IMG/VR virus record: IMGVR_UViG_3300032073_000003
Location: 1 to 64,000 of that record
Reading direction: 5' to 3' (one strand)
Origin: a virus
DNA: 64,000 nucleotides
In this document: positions 31,401 through 39,654 of the stretch, piece by piece
How positions within the stretch are numbered: position 1 is the stretch's first letter
Layout of the letters: each line of letters starts with the position of its first letter
Notes under the pieces: model-generated
Database searches by the model: none
What the model saw: only the letters and a program-made list of their open reading frames with translations
What the model was told of the DNA's origin: nothing
Position numbers and translations under genes: made by a program

Positions 31401-31695
31401 TAGATTTATTTATAATTTTACTAGGTACTGTAAAATTTGGTTTAAGATATTTTAAAAATTTACTTAAACCCGTTTGCGCTTTAGGTAGCTCTCCTCCTTG
31501 TTTTAACATAGGATATTCATCCACATAAGATGCTCCTGGAAAAGTATAGCTTTGACCAGGTTGCATCAATACAGGTTCTCCTACATCAGGTACTGCCCAT
31601 ACAGGATAGTCAACTCCTTCCATAGTAATTTGATTACCAGGAATTCTAGTGTTCTTACCGGGGTGAGCCCATTGCCCTCTAGGATCTTCTATCAT
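25420..31695 (-). CDS. Polyvalent modular cargo protein with seven PKAQ-type tags (2091 aa)
   Basis: This looks like a chain of at least seven modules. Residues 1-65 are a small domain (G-Q-W-A-H-P-G-K-N-T-R-I-P). Tag G-G-E-L-P-K-A-Q-T-G opens a module with ADP-ribosyltransferase-like features (V-Y-R-G-T-T near 175, V-F-T-G...A-R-N-Y near 200). After the second tag is a SET-like domain (about 465-555: G-T-G-V-F, N-H-S-E-E-P-N, G-E-E-L-L-S-N-Y). After the third is a Trp-rich domain (about 580-690). After the fourth is an unassigned module of about 310 residues. After the fifth is a domain with H1246-E-I-R-G-H. Two unassigned modules follow tags six and seven. The C-terminus is a tag-like E-A-T-M-K-R-L-K-A-Q-G-Y-T-F-E-E. 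The start overlaps the muzzle stop by 4 nt (ATGA). Domain calls are by eye. Confidence 0.75.
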   Translation of the reverse strand: MIEDPRGQWAHPGKNTRIPGNQITMEGVDYPVWAVPDVGEPVLMQPGQSYTFPGASYVDEYPMLKQGGELPKAQTGLSKFLKYLKPNFTVPSKIINKSNKFKSEINWSNWNKDIPKNKALMDEYADIEKFAKTNSTWMKNADGSPFTLPDGSPGLPEQFVQVNSKDFKKAFPEGYSTVYRGTTKYNPTLIDKKDKGYTGVFTGNKELARNYNGSLNYTDDFYFNSNTPEDLRFNGLYELAIPKSSNSLKINANKQHWTEIPLTGPGDVISKMEYNIKAYKDMLTRAKKSNSKKAIERYQKRVADLEDELQNIKSNNYTTEKELQTVRDKLGEFTSTDDLATYMEKQGLSNIQIDDVLDGIFGDVTIANQVPGNYAKSLRGNNGMFDMTNPNIYKALIPLLGVAGLGLPENKFGGEYETKELTDAEIEEYVKGGYIVEEELPKAQREDNIEGTFVNSKEHGVDTPVYIQVEEKESPIHGTGVFSKEPISKGQSIGVSHIRKEFEKNGEMYQAPFPSKQIGGYNHSEEPNVTEVDNGDHISLIAIRDIQPGEELLSNYDDSKIPNMERSSDFTRKDVPKAQDGHSVKQRRGVRDNYDYKAWTPSGLQFPTSVSSHLMAAEYVDGRGWVAFPTLFQDSKPYADDQENWKEVSGENGWWPIYQEALKRGEVYDFGEDKEAALAFGRGSWKDQLPEHLQDKQEGGFQLELTPEEIDKYVKGGYVVEELPKAKLGLISLAKPLITGAGSSNKIIQGLSRGIIDKGIDISAILAPEIMKKYAKHAMGLSSGNEHYNVSKFLEDLDSKKKLLETYSGKETGFPGHQDRSLVDLYFGDDSKFKESRWLSELESKDALKKYTDYHGPLKSYELLSNFANKEPLSGKKLFGRMDVADPQIKSHRTYDEFTRWKDEIIEQAVKSKNPDGLIGAYNTLFDEFGEILPFESSFKDGYLPNFGLWGNPIEPIDDIGGHMTFVRRITPKKFDFTTRDVWGFHPKDYVDKWIEGKSEIGAQDDSYFKDLAPRLLNKFGKPFILTQTNPLHFDLKKGGQLPKAQVGTISKALKKTLPFATKFDDVVVNSHPFFKTNVLKDPLLQQEMLKHLATGIEPIQNYVGDMLYELKSPEGKKRLLKQESEHLEHIGYPKNFIDKQAELNYKARLQELELMGNVRNSASVASKFLDQNRLPEKDFFNSKYLYSNASYTNPNNIYLDAWAGDINNYDFFNLNKTQLGEKALPGFIRMGVDYSSPFNTPILAHEIRGHGLQRGRKLQIDRDALKMIRPKKELNENQQKAYDYFKKSGKEPSAYLNELREAMLLKGLIKHRYENITPEKLQVASTFFKRNPMGVVKSNNSKSYLSNTRILDFMEESPEMYQNLSWLLNRLPTVGLGLGAAGAAGSTLEEKKLGGELPKAWDGRVIKQGSKILSKYIKPVDTYNKIVTGNSVLPYALKLENSIIPKSTDYIKKITKEQIKEAQGFLRRRQFIKNLQKEGLIGENFNDLNYAARSTKRTEELTKLALDHNATRYRAVTGKVPHDGKGMQEHTRHKFDMSVPNYPNSISEFENMKNAGVDFNDPLSIAKYQVAHVPMDTYGYRSGMHLMHNVDALFATHYPDMSGRYGNYQFKMKSPRDFSEGSYNDWFSKYYKPNKTWKTDGGVKDGYYVHDYMPSNNYDMPLHFSASKSDGSVVGLKGSKMFDIDETYPFADLVNLNPQQKLDFVKYIKQNKLDFDTGWKGKYEQGGDLPKAKYGKWMKYLNPPNSITTSKKFLFTPPEELLRTEAAWNMMRNNNYYSLGRGAAEISGLRDFGKQLTSRYDHAKFANKVKQFDKAIDRVTYDKRLSESAKEAKIDELVKAQNEVQKKLFNIQDEYSKFRLDYSGLPITQARGKHGDQLAGGQGRLFNNLLNDKEYIKFGKFFGDENDMQNLINAGKKFNSSYAEAAFPTEAFRVGEDNLQNSKRFVQFMPKLDYSSGLSVDSDVIYNTVKELNDLGVGLDYMGLDNIGSVGDKLGLVDLSYIGKPGERNSVFNINPDVFLPDVTNNKLGSKELVREIREMLVPGTGVKDKNMEKWGDGRWKEGGSVELGDIVDEATMKRLKAQGYTFEEI

Positions 31696-34600
31696 CTTAT
31701 AGAGATTTGATTTTTACTATTGCTTAATTTAATAATCATATTTACATCATCACATTGTTCCCTCTTTAAAGTTAAGAAATTTAAGTAATGTCTGAACTTT
31801 TTTCTTTCAAGTTCAGATTTATTATAATTTAAATTATCTGGATTAAGAACTCTTGTGTGACCATCTTGAGATGTTACCCAAGTATTTTCCGAAGCATAAT
31901 TACCTTGTAGTATAGTTGTACCTGGAACTAAAGGTCCTGTTGGAGGATAATTAGAACCTTTAGGAAATTCAGCTCTATCTTTAGTTATATCCCAAAATTG
32001 ATTAAATCTATATTTTTGTTCTTCTTTAGAATATAAGATGTCATAAGAATTTAAATTCCCATTTAATTTAGGGTATTGTAAAGAAAGATTAATATCATTT
32101 TTAGGATATATATTTAAATTTAAATATCCTGATACTTGCTCTGAGTTATACACTATAGCTTGATCAAAATTATAATCTAAAACATGATGTTGATCTACAC
32201 AGTTACCACTTTGTCTTCTATAACACTCTAAAATATACTCCATTGACCTAGTAGTCATTACATTTTGACCACTAACTATTGGGAATTCTAATTCAACACC
32301 AAACTGCTCATCATAAAAATTACAAAAACTATCACATAAAAAATTATGTTTCCACAGTCCGTTGTTTTTACTACTTAAGAAAATATCTTTTGTAGGCAAT
32401 AGTAAATCTGGATGCCATTCATGAAAACTAATCCAAAACTTAAATTTAGGATCATAACTAATTGTCCATGAAGCATCTTCAAAAATATATGAATCACCTA
32501 AATTATATATAAGATTTTTATTATCATCTAATAGAAAATAATCACCAGTTCCATCAGAATTTACAGGAATATATTTTACTCTTCCTTTAAATTCATCTTT
32601 TAAATAATAATCTTTCTTACAAAAGTAAAGTACAGAATTAGAGCTGTCATAGGTTGATTGACATCCTATACCTGCAACAGGATTATCTAAATAAGGATAA
32701 TCAGGAAAATCTTTTATTAATCTGTATGGTAGATAAAGTAAAAACCACCACTTCATTCCTGCTTGTGATATTTCTTGAAGACCACTATTATAAGAAAATA
32801 TCCTACCCTGATCTTGAGACATATAAAATACACCTGCTGGTGAAGATATTACAGATAATCTATTTTGAGAAGAACCATATTCATATGATTTATCTGCATT
32901 AGAAACATTTTGAGGAGTAGATGCAAATAACCCTCCATCTCCTATAGTAGCTTTAACACCTAGATAACTTTCTCTTTCATCTACACCACTCATAAGTAAT
33001 GGACTAGAATTTTTAAATGTTATAAACATTCCAGTTTTACCTATTGGTTTAACCCCGCTTATTTGATTTTGAAATTCTTTATAATTATTTACTAAATAAA
33101 TAAACCAACTATCTTTAACAACTTCTATTTGTTGAGGTAAAGAATATATTACTCTATCAGGGTAATAAGTATAACACAACTCTGCTACTTGCGGATCATA
33201 ATATCTACTTTGAGTATTCCCAACAGAAAAATATTGATTAAGAAGTTTAGACACACTTAATGAATAATCATAAAGATATGCACTAAGTCTTCCCATTATA
33301 TTAGGATCCATATTAAACATACTAGGATAATCTGTATAATTATATGGATTATAATATTTTGCACCAAGAGTATCACTTTGTTTTCTAAAATCTATAAGAA
33401 CATCTGACTCAACAAAAAAGTCTCTAATACTAGAATTAGCTAAATAAAAATATGATTCTTTTACACCAAAAGTCCCAGGATAACCTCCAGTTCCTTCTAC
33501 AGTATCATCTGTATAATTATATTTTTGACTAAAATCTTTGAAATAATCCATATTATAAAACGATCTTGGAAAATTACCTGTACCAGGAATTGATGGTATA
33601 GATGTAAAACTAAAATCAATGTCATCTACTAATTTTGCTATATCATATTTTATACTATTAGCTTTGAATCTAGTTTGAGGAATCATACTATGTAAATAAT
33701 AATTATATTCAAAACCATCTGGCTCATCAAATAACCAATTATCAAAGAACATCATATTATTCTTTTCAGTATATCTATTTATATAAGTATCTCCTCCAAA
33801 AATTACAGGGCTTCTAGAAATTTTTGTAAGATCATATTGAGTATTATTTATAGGGCAGTTATAAGTAATTGTCGCAATAGAATTTATTCTACTTAATTGT
33901 TGTTCACATGGGGTTACAGAAACTTGAAATTCACTACCTATTTGACCATATTGATTTCTAGCTTTTTCTTTTAATGCACCATAATGACTTGCTATTGGTA
34001 AGTTAAAAGGAATATCTTTATCGTCTTCATTAAATTTAGGAATAGTACCATTTGTATAAACTTGAGCAATGAGATTTTGATTTAATGTTCCTAATGTTAC
34101 TAAAGATTTATCTTGAACGCCTGATTCAATTAAATTTGGACCTATGTTAACTCCATCAGGATATGAAGCATTAAAATATGGACCTGATTTACTTCTTATA
34201 ACAACTGTATCTGATCTTTTTAAATTATTTATTTTATAACTGTTATAATTTCCTAAGTTAGTTTGATATTTTTTTACATTTTGTATATTATCTCTTATAT
34301 AAAAACTATCATCTACATTAAATCTTTTTAATTCACTATTAGAAATTTTAGACATGTTACTATAATATCCATGTGCTATAGACTGTAATGTATATTGTCT
34401 AAATGGTATTATTGCATAAAATAAATTTACTATAACATCTGCACCTTCTGAAAAATAAAATGCTAATTGATTTGTAGCACCTAAAATTCTAAGAGGAGCT
34501 GGAAGATATGCATAATTAGGAAATTCTATTGTTCCATTTAAAGTTGAAGGAACAGTAATACCTGTTAAACTAGCAGCATTAATAGCAGTTTCTAAACCTT

Positions 34601-37148
34601 TATCTAATAATCCAATTGAGGTTGCGGGATATCCTCCAATTATAGCCAGACCTGCATCTGCAATAGTTGCTCCACCAGAACTATAATAAGTAGTAACTGC
34701 AGTATTATAAGGAGTAGAAACAGCATTTAAAGCAGCCATTGCTGTAATCTGTGCTGCTAATGCGGCATCAGAAGGACCTGGGGTAGCAGCACTAGTGAAC
34801 GCACCTGATAATGCTTTAGGTTGATTAATAGTTCTTTTACCAATTGCAGATACTATAGCTTCAGCTAAACCTCCAAGAACCATAACTAGAGCTACAGTAT
34901 CAGATAAAAATTTAAATTTAGGATGATCACTAGGTTCTTGAAAATTTAAATCAGCATTTCCTTCTAACGTACCATAAAGTTTAAATTCTGTAGTAGATAG
35001 ATAGGGAATTCTGAACATAGTATCCGGAGAATGAAATGTAAATATATCATTTGGCATACTCTGATTAATAACATCACCATTTTCATCGTCATTTTTAATA
35101 TAAGGGTCATTATATTTATAATTATGATCATTAGGATTTGCAGTAGCACCTATAGGGTTAATTGTGTTAAATGGATAGTTAGGATAAAGTCCTGTAAAAT
35201 CTACATTTGAAGATCCTCTTAGTTTATATGTACGCATATTATTAACCATACCTTTGGCAAGTATAGTTTTGTTACCTTCTCTAGAACCTCTAAGTATTTC
35301 ATAACCTACTATACCTGGTATATCATTACCTTCTTGATCTTTTGGTGTAGTTATATTTTCAAACATAACTCCCATAAGTCTAATAAAATCTCCTGAATTA
35401 TTAGCATTAGGTCTAAAATGTACTAGATCATTAGTATTACTATTATTTATATAATTTTCTGGAAATTTATGATGTCTAATTTTTTTTCCACATAAATCAT
35501 ATAAACCACTTTCACCTCCACTAGGTATTTGTGCTTCTGACCCTGTCCAGCAATATGAACTAGGATTCCAAATATCAGGTCTATCATCTGGGTATTGTTC
35601 AGTTGATTCCCAATATCCCATTTCTCCAACAGCTAATAAAACACCTCCATCATCCATTACCCAAGAACCAGAAGAATTTAAAGTTGCCCCATCTAAATAT
35701 GTAGGATAACTTAACTGTCTAGCAGTATTATATATTTCAAATACTTTGTCATTAGTTCTTAATGAATCATCATCATTAACTTGAGAAGTTTCAAAAACAG
35801 TTGATCCACCAGGTATATTAAAATCTTTAGGACTTCTTCCCGGAATATGATAAGAAGATGATTTATCACCTGTATTATATACCCACCTTATATAAAAAGT
35901 ATAAACCTCATCTCTAAGATAATTAGTTTTATTTCCTCCATTTACATAATAGTCTGCAGGATATTCTACTGAAGCCCACTTAGTTTGAATAAGATTTGCT
36001 AAAGGTTGATAATTAAAGTCAAATTTTGATCTTGGACCAACCCGTAATAAATAACCATTTACATCTGTAACTTGATCAGATGTTTCAAATACAGGTGTTT
36101 GTAATGGTAAGTTTTCAATAGGTACTTTAACTAATCTACTATCTATTACATCAATTTCAACAGTAGTCGTTCTTGTAGAATAATATCCAAATTGTGTTGC
36201 TACAGTTTGTTCATTAGTTGAAGATACTATTACTAATTGATATTCATCAAAATTTTCAGAATCTAATTCTAGATTAAGAGTTAATGAACCTTGTAAATCA
36301 TTTGGACTATAAACAAATTGATAATTACTTTGAGAAAAATAATCTGTTACTTTTTGTCCATCAATGCTATAAGCTATTAATGCAAAATAAGTTCCATTAG
36401 CTAACGTTCCTCCAGATTGACCTAAAGATAAAGTAAGACAAGGTGTGTCCACTAATCTTGCTAATCTAGTATCTTCACAATTTAATGAACTAAGTTCTTC
36501 TACAAAAGAACAATCATTAATAATAATTTCTGTTTCATTCCATTGTACATTAGGCCAAAGTATTTTATCCGTTCCATTAAAATAATAATTTAAATCAGGC
36601 TGACCTAACCAAGTATATTCTTTAGCTGGCCATGTTTTAGGGTCTCCTATATTTAAATATCTATCAGGATTAAATCCATCTGACCAATATACTATCCAAC
36701 TACAATCTTGTGCTTCTCTAGAGGCTCCTGATATTAATTGACGTTTATCAAAATTTAAACAAGCATCTTGAACAATCTCTCTATAGCTACAAATATCTTC
36801 TTCTAGTAATCCTATTTCAGAAGAAATCCTTTCTCCAACGTTATTATGACCTGCAGTAAATACAATCCATTTATCAGAATAAAGATATATGGCACCAATT
36901 ATATATTTTTGAGTAACAGTAGTGGGCATTGTTTTACCCGCAGTTATACAAAGAAAATTAGATGATTCATTAGACAATGTACTTACATCACCTTCTCTTG
37001 TATTATTTACAATATTTATAGCATGTGTCCACATACCTGGAGACACAAAAGAAGGATCAGAATCTTTATTTAACCCTTTATTAAAAGAATTACTAATTAT
37101 ATCAGATGTATTTTGAAGTCCTTGATTAACTTTTTTTTTCTTTGCCAT
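31692..37148 (-). CDS. Tail muzzle protein (crAss-like, 1818 aa)
   Basis: A giant protein directly after the ring-protein genes and before the cargo genes, where Crassvirales encode the muzzle that closes the end of the short tail. The N-terminus is basic (M-A-K-K-K-K-V-N-Q-G-L) followed by N-S-F-N-K-G-L-N-K-D, a pattern I recognise from this family. The body is rich in Tyr, Asn, Pro and Gly, with many short beta-type segments, as expected for a large beta-rich tail protein. Around residues 730-900 there is an Ala/Gly/Ile-rich stretch that could be membrane-active or a flexible insertion. It starts 1 nt after the 330-aa ring gene's stop region and overlaps the cargo gene start by 4 nt. In the phicrAss001 structure the muzzle holds back the ejected cargo; I infer the same role here. 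Confidence 0.8.
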   Translation of the reverse strand: MAKKKKVNQGLQNTSDIISNSFNKGLNKDSDPSFVSPGMWTHAINIVNNTREGDVSTLSNESSNFLCITAGKTMPTTVTQKYIIGAIYLYSDKWIVFTAGHNNVGERISSEIGLLEEDICSYREIVQDACLNFDKRQLISGASREAQDCSWIVYWSDGFNPDRYLNIGDPKTWPAKEYTWLGQPDLNYYFNGTDKILWPNVQWNETEIIINDCSFVEELSSLNCEDTRLARLVDTPCLTLSLGQSGGTLANGTYFALIAYSIDGQKVTDYFSQSNYQFVYSPNDLQGSLTLNLELDSENFDEYQLVIVSSTNEQTVATQFGYYSTRTTTVEIDVIDSRLVKVPIENLPLQTPVFETSDQVTDVNGYLLRVGPRSKFDFNYQPLANLIQTKWASVEYPADYYVNGGNKTNYLRDEVYTFYIRWVYNTGDKSSSYHIPGRSPKDFNIPGGSTVFETSQVNDDDSLRTNDKVFEIYNTARQLSYPTYLDGATLNSSGSWVMDDGGVLLAVGEMGYWESTEQYPDDRPDIWNPSSYCWTGSEAQIPSGGESGLYDLCGKKIRHHKFPENYINNSNTNDLVHFRPNANNSGDFIRLMGVMFENITTPKDQEGNDIPGIVGYEILRGSREGNKTILAKGMVNNMRTYKLRGSSNVDFTGLYPNYPFNTINPIGATANPNDHNYKYNDPYIKNDDENGDVINQSMPNDIFTFHSPDTMFRIPYLSTTEFKLYGTLEGNADLNFQEPSDHPKFKFLSDTVALVMVLGGLAEAIVSAIGKRTINQPKALSGAFTSAATPGPSDAALAAQITAMAALNAVSTPYNTAVTTYYSSGGATIADAGLAIIGGYPATSIGLLDKGLETAINAASLTGITVPSTLNGTIEFPNYAYLPAPLRILGATNQLAFYFSEGADVIVNLFYAIIPFRQYTLQSIAHGYYSNMSKISNSELKRFNVDDSFYIRDNIQNVKKYQTNLGNYNSYKINNLKRSDTVVIRSKSGPYFNASYPDGVNIGPNLIESGVQDKSLVTLGTLNQNLIAQVYTNGTIPKFNEDDKDIPFNLPIASHYGALKEKARNQYGQIGSEFQVSVTPCEQQLSRINSIATITYNCPINNTQYDLTKISRSPVIFGGDTYINRYTEKNNMMFFDNWLFDEPDGFEYNYYLHSMIPQTRFKANSIKYDIAKLVDDIDFSFTSIPSIPGTGNFPRSFYNMDYFKDFSQKYNYTDDTVEGTGGYPGTFGVKESYFYLANSSIRDFFVESDVLIDFRKQSDTLGAKYYNPYNYTDYPSMFNMDPNIMGRLSAYLYDYSLSVSKLLNQYFSVGNTQSRYYDPQVAELCYTYYPDRVIYSLPQQIEVVKDSWFIYLVNNYKEFQNQISGVKPIGKTGMFITFKNSSPLLMSGVDERESYLGVKATIGDGGLFASTPQNVSNADKSYEYGSSQNRLSVISSPAGVFYMSQDQGRIFSYNSGLQEISQAGMKWWFLLYLPYRLIKDFPDYPYLDNPVAGIGCQSTYDSSNSVLYFCKKDYYLKDEFKGRVKYIPVNSDGTGDYFLLDDNKNLIYNLGDSYIFEDASWTISYDPKFKFWISFHEWHPDLLLPTKDIFLSSKNNGLWKHNFLCDSFCNFYDEQFGVELEFPIVSGQNVMTTRSMEYILECYRRQSGNCVDQHHVLDYNFDQAIVYNSEQVSGYLNLNIYPKNDINLSLQYPKLNGNLNSYDILYSKEEQKYRFNQFWDITKDRAEFPKGSNYPPTGPLVPGTTILQGNYASENTWVTSQDGHTRVLNPDNLNYNKSELERKKFRHYLNFLTLKREQCDDVNMIIKLSNSKNQISIR

Positions 37149-37149
37149 C

Positions 37150-38142
37150 TTAGAGTACCCTATTATTACTATTTCTTCTACCTAAATTTGGTGAATAACT
37201 CATAAACATGTTATAATATTTACCATACATTGCTTTACGATTTGCTAACCACATATCTTTTAACTCAGCAAAGTTTGGAGTATTTACAAGACTTAATGCA
37301 TTGTTACGAGCTCCTCTTAATCTTTGTTCAACAAGCTGCATTCTTTGTGATACATTTTCTCCATTTAAAAATAAGTTTTCAAATATTCTTGACTTTAATG
37401 CATATTCATAATATTCATTAAGGAGTTCATGATCAGGTACTAATAAATTACCATCATTATCAGATAGGTCACCTTGATAATTTAAATAAACTTTTCCAGT
37501 ATTAAATGATGTAAAAAGAAATCCGTTTTTAATCCATCCCTCATCAGGAGTATTGTAATATAAATTAGGACAATCACAATCTATAGTCTGACTAGTTTTC
37601 ATCTTTAATGGTTTTGTATAACCAGCTTTTCTTACTGTACTAGAGTTAACTACTTGAATGAGTTCATAAGGTTCATTTTTACAATTTAAAAATACCCGAG
37701 GTTTTTGAGAACTATCTCCATAAGGTTGGTCAGGATTGTGTGTAATACATATACCTTCTTTTCCATCTAAACAGCATGTGTTATCTGGAGGACATCCACA
37801 ATGAGTAGGTTGATTTGGCCAATCTGTATAAGGTACTTCTTGAATATTTGTACCACTTGCATAACCATCATATCCAACTACTTCATTAAAATCTCCGCAA
37901 ATCAACCCGTAATTAAATGTATAAAAATCATCTGGTAATTTCACTTTACCATGAGTCACATCTAAAATAATTTCTTTTTGCTGGTTTATTCTTAACCCTA
38001 AATCATAATTAAGTTTCCTTACTAGTTTAATTAACTGTTGAGGCTCAATCATATTTTCTAAAGCAAATGTATGTAGATCTACAGTTACATCTTCTAAAAG
38101 TTGATCAAAAGTTCTGTATTTAAGTGTATAATTAAAATCCAT
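37150..38142 (-). CDS. Tail ring/connector protein (330 aa)
   Basis: It sits directly upstream of the muzzle gene, in the position of a crAss-like ring protein of the neck and tail barrel. The fold pattern resembles P22-type connector proteins: an N-terminal helical region (Q-L-L-E-D-V ... L-I-K-L-V-R-K-L-N-Y-D-L-G), then V-K-L-P-D-D-F-Y, a beta-rich middle, and a long helical C-terminus. The middle (residues about 110-190) has an unusual Cys-rich insertion (C-G-C-P-P-D-N-T-C-C) that might bind metal or form disulfides. The ATG overlaps the stop of the 45-aa basic gene (TAATG), suggesting coupled translation. The family is recognised by eye; the ring assignment follows from gene order. Confidence 0.7.
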   Translation of the reverse strand: MDFNYTLKYRTFDQLLEDVTVDLHTFALENMIEPQQLIKLVRKLNYDLGLRINQQKEIILDVTHGKVKLPDDFYTFNYGLICGDFNEVVGYDGYASGTNIQEVPYTDWPNQPTHCGCPPDNTCCLDGKEGICITHNPDQPYGDSSQKPRVFLNCKNEPYELIQVVNSSTVRKAGYTKPLKMKTSQTIDCDCPNLYYNTPDEGWIKNGFLFTSFNTGKVYLNYQGDLSDNDGNLLVPDHELLNEYYEYALKSRIFENLFLNGENVSQRMQLVEQRLRGARNNALSLVNTPNFAELKDMWLANRKAMYGKYYNMFMSYSPNLGRRNSNNRVL

Positions 38143-38279
38143 TATTTTTTCTTTTTTCTTTTAGGTACACAATTGTTAACCATTTTTACCTTTCCACCTT
38201 TAGTTTTTTTACCACTAGGAGATTTTTTTTTACCTTTAGCTACATAGCCTTTCCAACAAGTATTTTTTTTAACTGCCAT
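38142..38279 (-). CDS. Small basic protein (45 aa)
   Basis: This short gene fits exactly between two ring-protein genes: its ATG overlaps the upstream stop (TAATG) and its stop overlaps the downstream ATG the same way. The product is about half Lys/Arg plus Gly/Ser (M-A-V-K-K-N-T-C-W-K-G-Y-V-A-K-G, ending in K-R-K-K-K-K), with two Cys residues. Such a peptide could bind DNA or coat a virion surface. The gapless fit between two real genes is the best evidence that it is expressed. No family recognised. Confidence 0.65.
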   Translation of the reverse strand: MAVKKNTCWKGYVAKGKKKSPSGKKTKGGKVKMVNNCVPKRKKKK

Positions 38280-38950
38280 TATCTTAAAACATTTTGACTA
38301 TCATCTGGACCATCTGCTGGTACTTTCATAGACATTGTTAATTCTTGTACAACAAATTGTTCTATTTCAGAAAATAAATATTCTGGAAACGGTAAAGGAT
38401 CTTGTTGTCTAACTAAACATTTATCTTCAGTGTCACATGTAAATTCAGAAGTATCTCCTTCAAATATTGCTTCAACTCTAATTGCATCCCAATCTACATT
38501 TGGAATATAAAGGTATCCATTTAAATACCAAAAATAAGGTCTTTTATTATACTTAAAAGTTGTTGATTTAGTCATAGAAACCCAAGTACCAGGATCTGTT
38601 CTAAACATTTCTATACTACCATCAATAGAAGAAACTGTTCTAATTACAGGTCCTAATGCTCCATCAAATATAGTAGGAAGTTTTTCTTTTGTTCTTTTAA
38701 AATAACATCCTGAATAAACACCTACACAATCAGCTTCTACTTTATCAACATCTATTAATTCTACATAAGGAAGTGTTCTAAATATAGAACTTATTTTCAT
38801 TAATCTAAATTGATTATCTTCTCTCTTTAACAGAGATTGTCCATACTTAATTAAAGAATAATAGATTGTTCTATCCGTTAAGAAAGGGTCTTCTTTAACA
38901 GCTTTAAGTGTGTTTCTTACTCTTGATACGGCTTCTCCAATTGTTGTCAT
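38279..38950 (-). CDS. Tail ring/stabilisation protein (223 aa)
   Basis: It has the architecture of P22 gp4-like and crAss-like ring proteins. An N-terminal helical pair (E-A-V-S-R-V-R-N-T-L-K ... I-Y-Y-S-L-I-K-Y-G-Q-S-L-L-K-R-E) is followed by a beta-rich middle with L-Y-I-P-N-V-D-W and a C-terminal helix starting F-P-E-Y-L-F-S-E-I-E-Q-F-V-V. Its ATG overlaps the end of the IHF-like gene by 4 nt, and its stop overlaps the 45-aa gene, so the neck genes form one tightly packed operon. It probably stacks under the portal as one ring of the tail barrel. Assignment is by fold pattern and order. Confidence 0.7.
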   Translation of the reverse strand: MTTIGEAVSRVRNTLKAVKEDPFLTDRTIYYSLIKYGQSLLKREDNQFRLMKISSIFRTLPYVELIDVDKVEADCVGVYSGCYFKRTKEKLPTIFDGALGPVIRTVSSIDGSIEMFRTDPGTWVSMTKSTTFKYNKRPYFWYLNGYLYIPNVDWDAIRVEAIFEGDTSEFTCDTEDKCLVRQQDPLPFPEYLFSEIEQFVVQELTMSMKVPADGPDDSQNVLR

Positions 38951-39528
38951 ATATCAAATTCATTATAATTTTTTAAAGCCTTTTTTTCAGACTTTTTAAG
39001 AAAATTTTTATACATAGCACTATTATAAACTTTATCTATTTTAGCTCCTGGTAATACTTCAACATACATATTCCAATTTTCAGAATATGCTTTTGAAACT
39101 GCTCTTTTAAATTCTCTACATGCAGTAAATCCCCAAAACTCTCTATTTTTCATTTTAAGTTTTGGAGCATAATTTGATAAAAAAATCTTAGCTAGTTTAC
39201 CATCAGTTTCCCAATTTTTATTGCTTACACTTACTCCATATTTATGAGACTTACCGTAATCAATATTTTGTTTTTTGCTTTTTTGACAAGTTCCTATAAA
39301 TACCCAACCTAGCTGTTCAGGTAATTGTACACCGTCTCTTGTGTCAATTACAGCTTGATATAAAATTTGATTAAACCTTTTAATCATTTTTCTAATTATT
39401 TTGTTATCTAAGTCTTTATACCTAGGGTATGCTTGTTTAAAGTTTTCAAAGAACTCTCTATCTAAGATAGTTTTAACTTGAGGTCTATACCTCGAAGCTT
39501 TTACATTTGGTTTGTTAAATTCCTTCAT
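38947..39528 (-). CDS. IHF/HU-like virion-associated protein (193 aa)
   Basis: The N-terminal half resembles the IHF/HU family: helices (N-K-I-I-R-K-M-I-K-R-F-N-Q-I-L-Y-Q-A-V-I), then G-V-Q-L-P-E-Q-L-G-W-V-F-I-G, which matches the usual pattern of hydrophobic beta strands with L-G-x-F. The C-terminal half is basic and specific to this protein. Crassvirales are known to carry IHF homologues among structural genes, and this gene opens the neck operon just upstream of two ring proteins. It may have been recruited as a structural ring component rather than a DNA bender. A promoter-like TATATTTG (39558-39565) and an upstream terminator suggest that it begins a transcript. Confidence 0.6.
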   Translation of the reverse strand: MKEFNKPNVKASRYRPQVKTILDREFFENFKQAYPRYKDLDNKIIRKMIKRFNQILYQAVIDTRDGVQLPEQLGWVFIGTCQKSKKQNIDYGKSHKYGVSVSNKNWETDGKLAKIFLSNYAPKLKMKNREFWGFTACREFKRAVSKAYSENWNMYVEVLPGAKIDKVYNSAMYKNFLKKSEKKALKNYNEFDI

Positions 39529-39557
39529 AATAATATAGTAAAAATTTGTGACTTAAA

Positions 39558-39570
39558 CAAATATACAAAA
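39558..39570 (-). promoter_or_regulatory. TATATTTG element before the neck operon
   Basis: TATATTTG (39558-39565, minus strand), preceded by TTTTTTTG, follows the fibre terminator and is about 30 nt upstream of the IHF-like ATG. Fits a Bacteroidota -7 box. Confidence 0.45.
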
Positions 39571-39581
39571 AAACAAAATAC

Positions 39582-39614
39582 CTAAAAAAACAAAACCCCC
39601 ACTAGTGTGAGGGT
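39582..39614 (-). terminator. Rho-independent terminator after the fibre unit
   Basis: Minus-strand ACCCTCAC and GTGGGGGT pair over 8 positions (one T-G) around loop ACTA, followed by a T-rich tract. It lies after the 602-aa fibre and before the IHF-like gene. Confidence 0.85.
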
Positions 39615-39654
39615 CTCGTCTGTCTGTCACAGAAACCAACAAACCTGTAACATA

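Larger units (their letters stand above)
16650..31497 (-). repeat. Dispersed PKAQ-type tag family (at least 13 copies)
   Basis: Copies: 31468-31497, 30361-30378, 29953-29973, 29509-29529, 28552-28581, 27484-27513, 26488-26517 in the 2091-aa protein; 25361-25384, 22892-22921, 21875-21904 in the 1497-aa protein; 20769-20792 and 20112-20135 in the 1388-aa protein; 16650-16670 (degenerate) in the 990-aa protein. The consensus is G-G-E-L-P-K-A-Q-x-G. The DNA codons vary between copies, so conservation is at protein level. Confidence 0.8.
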
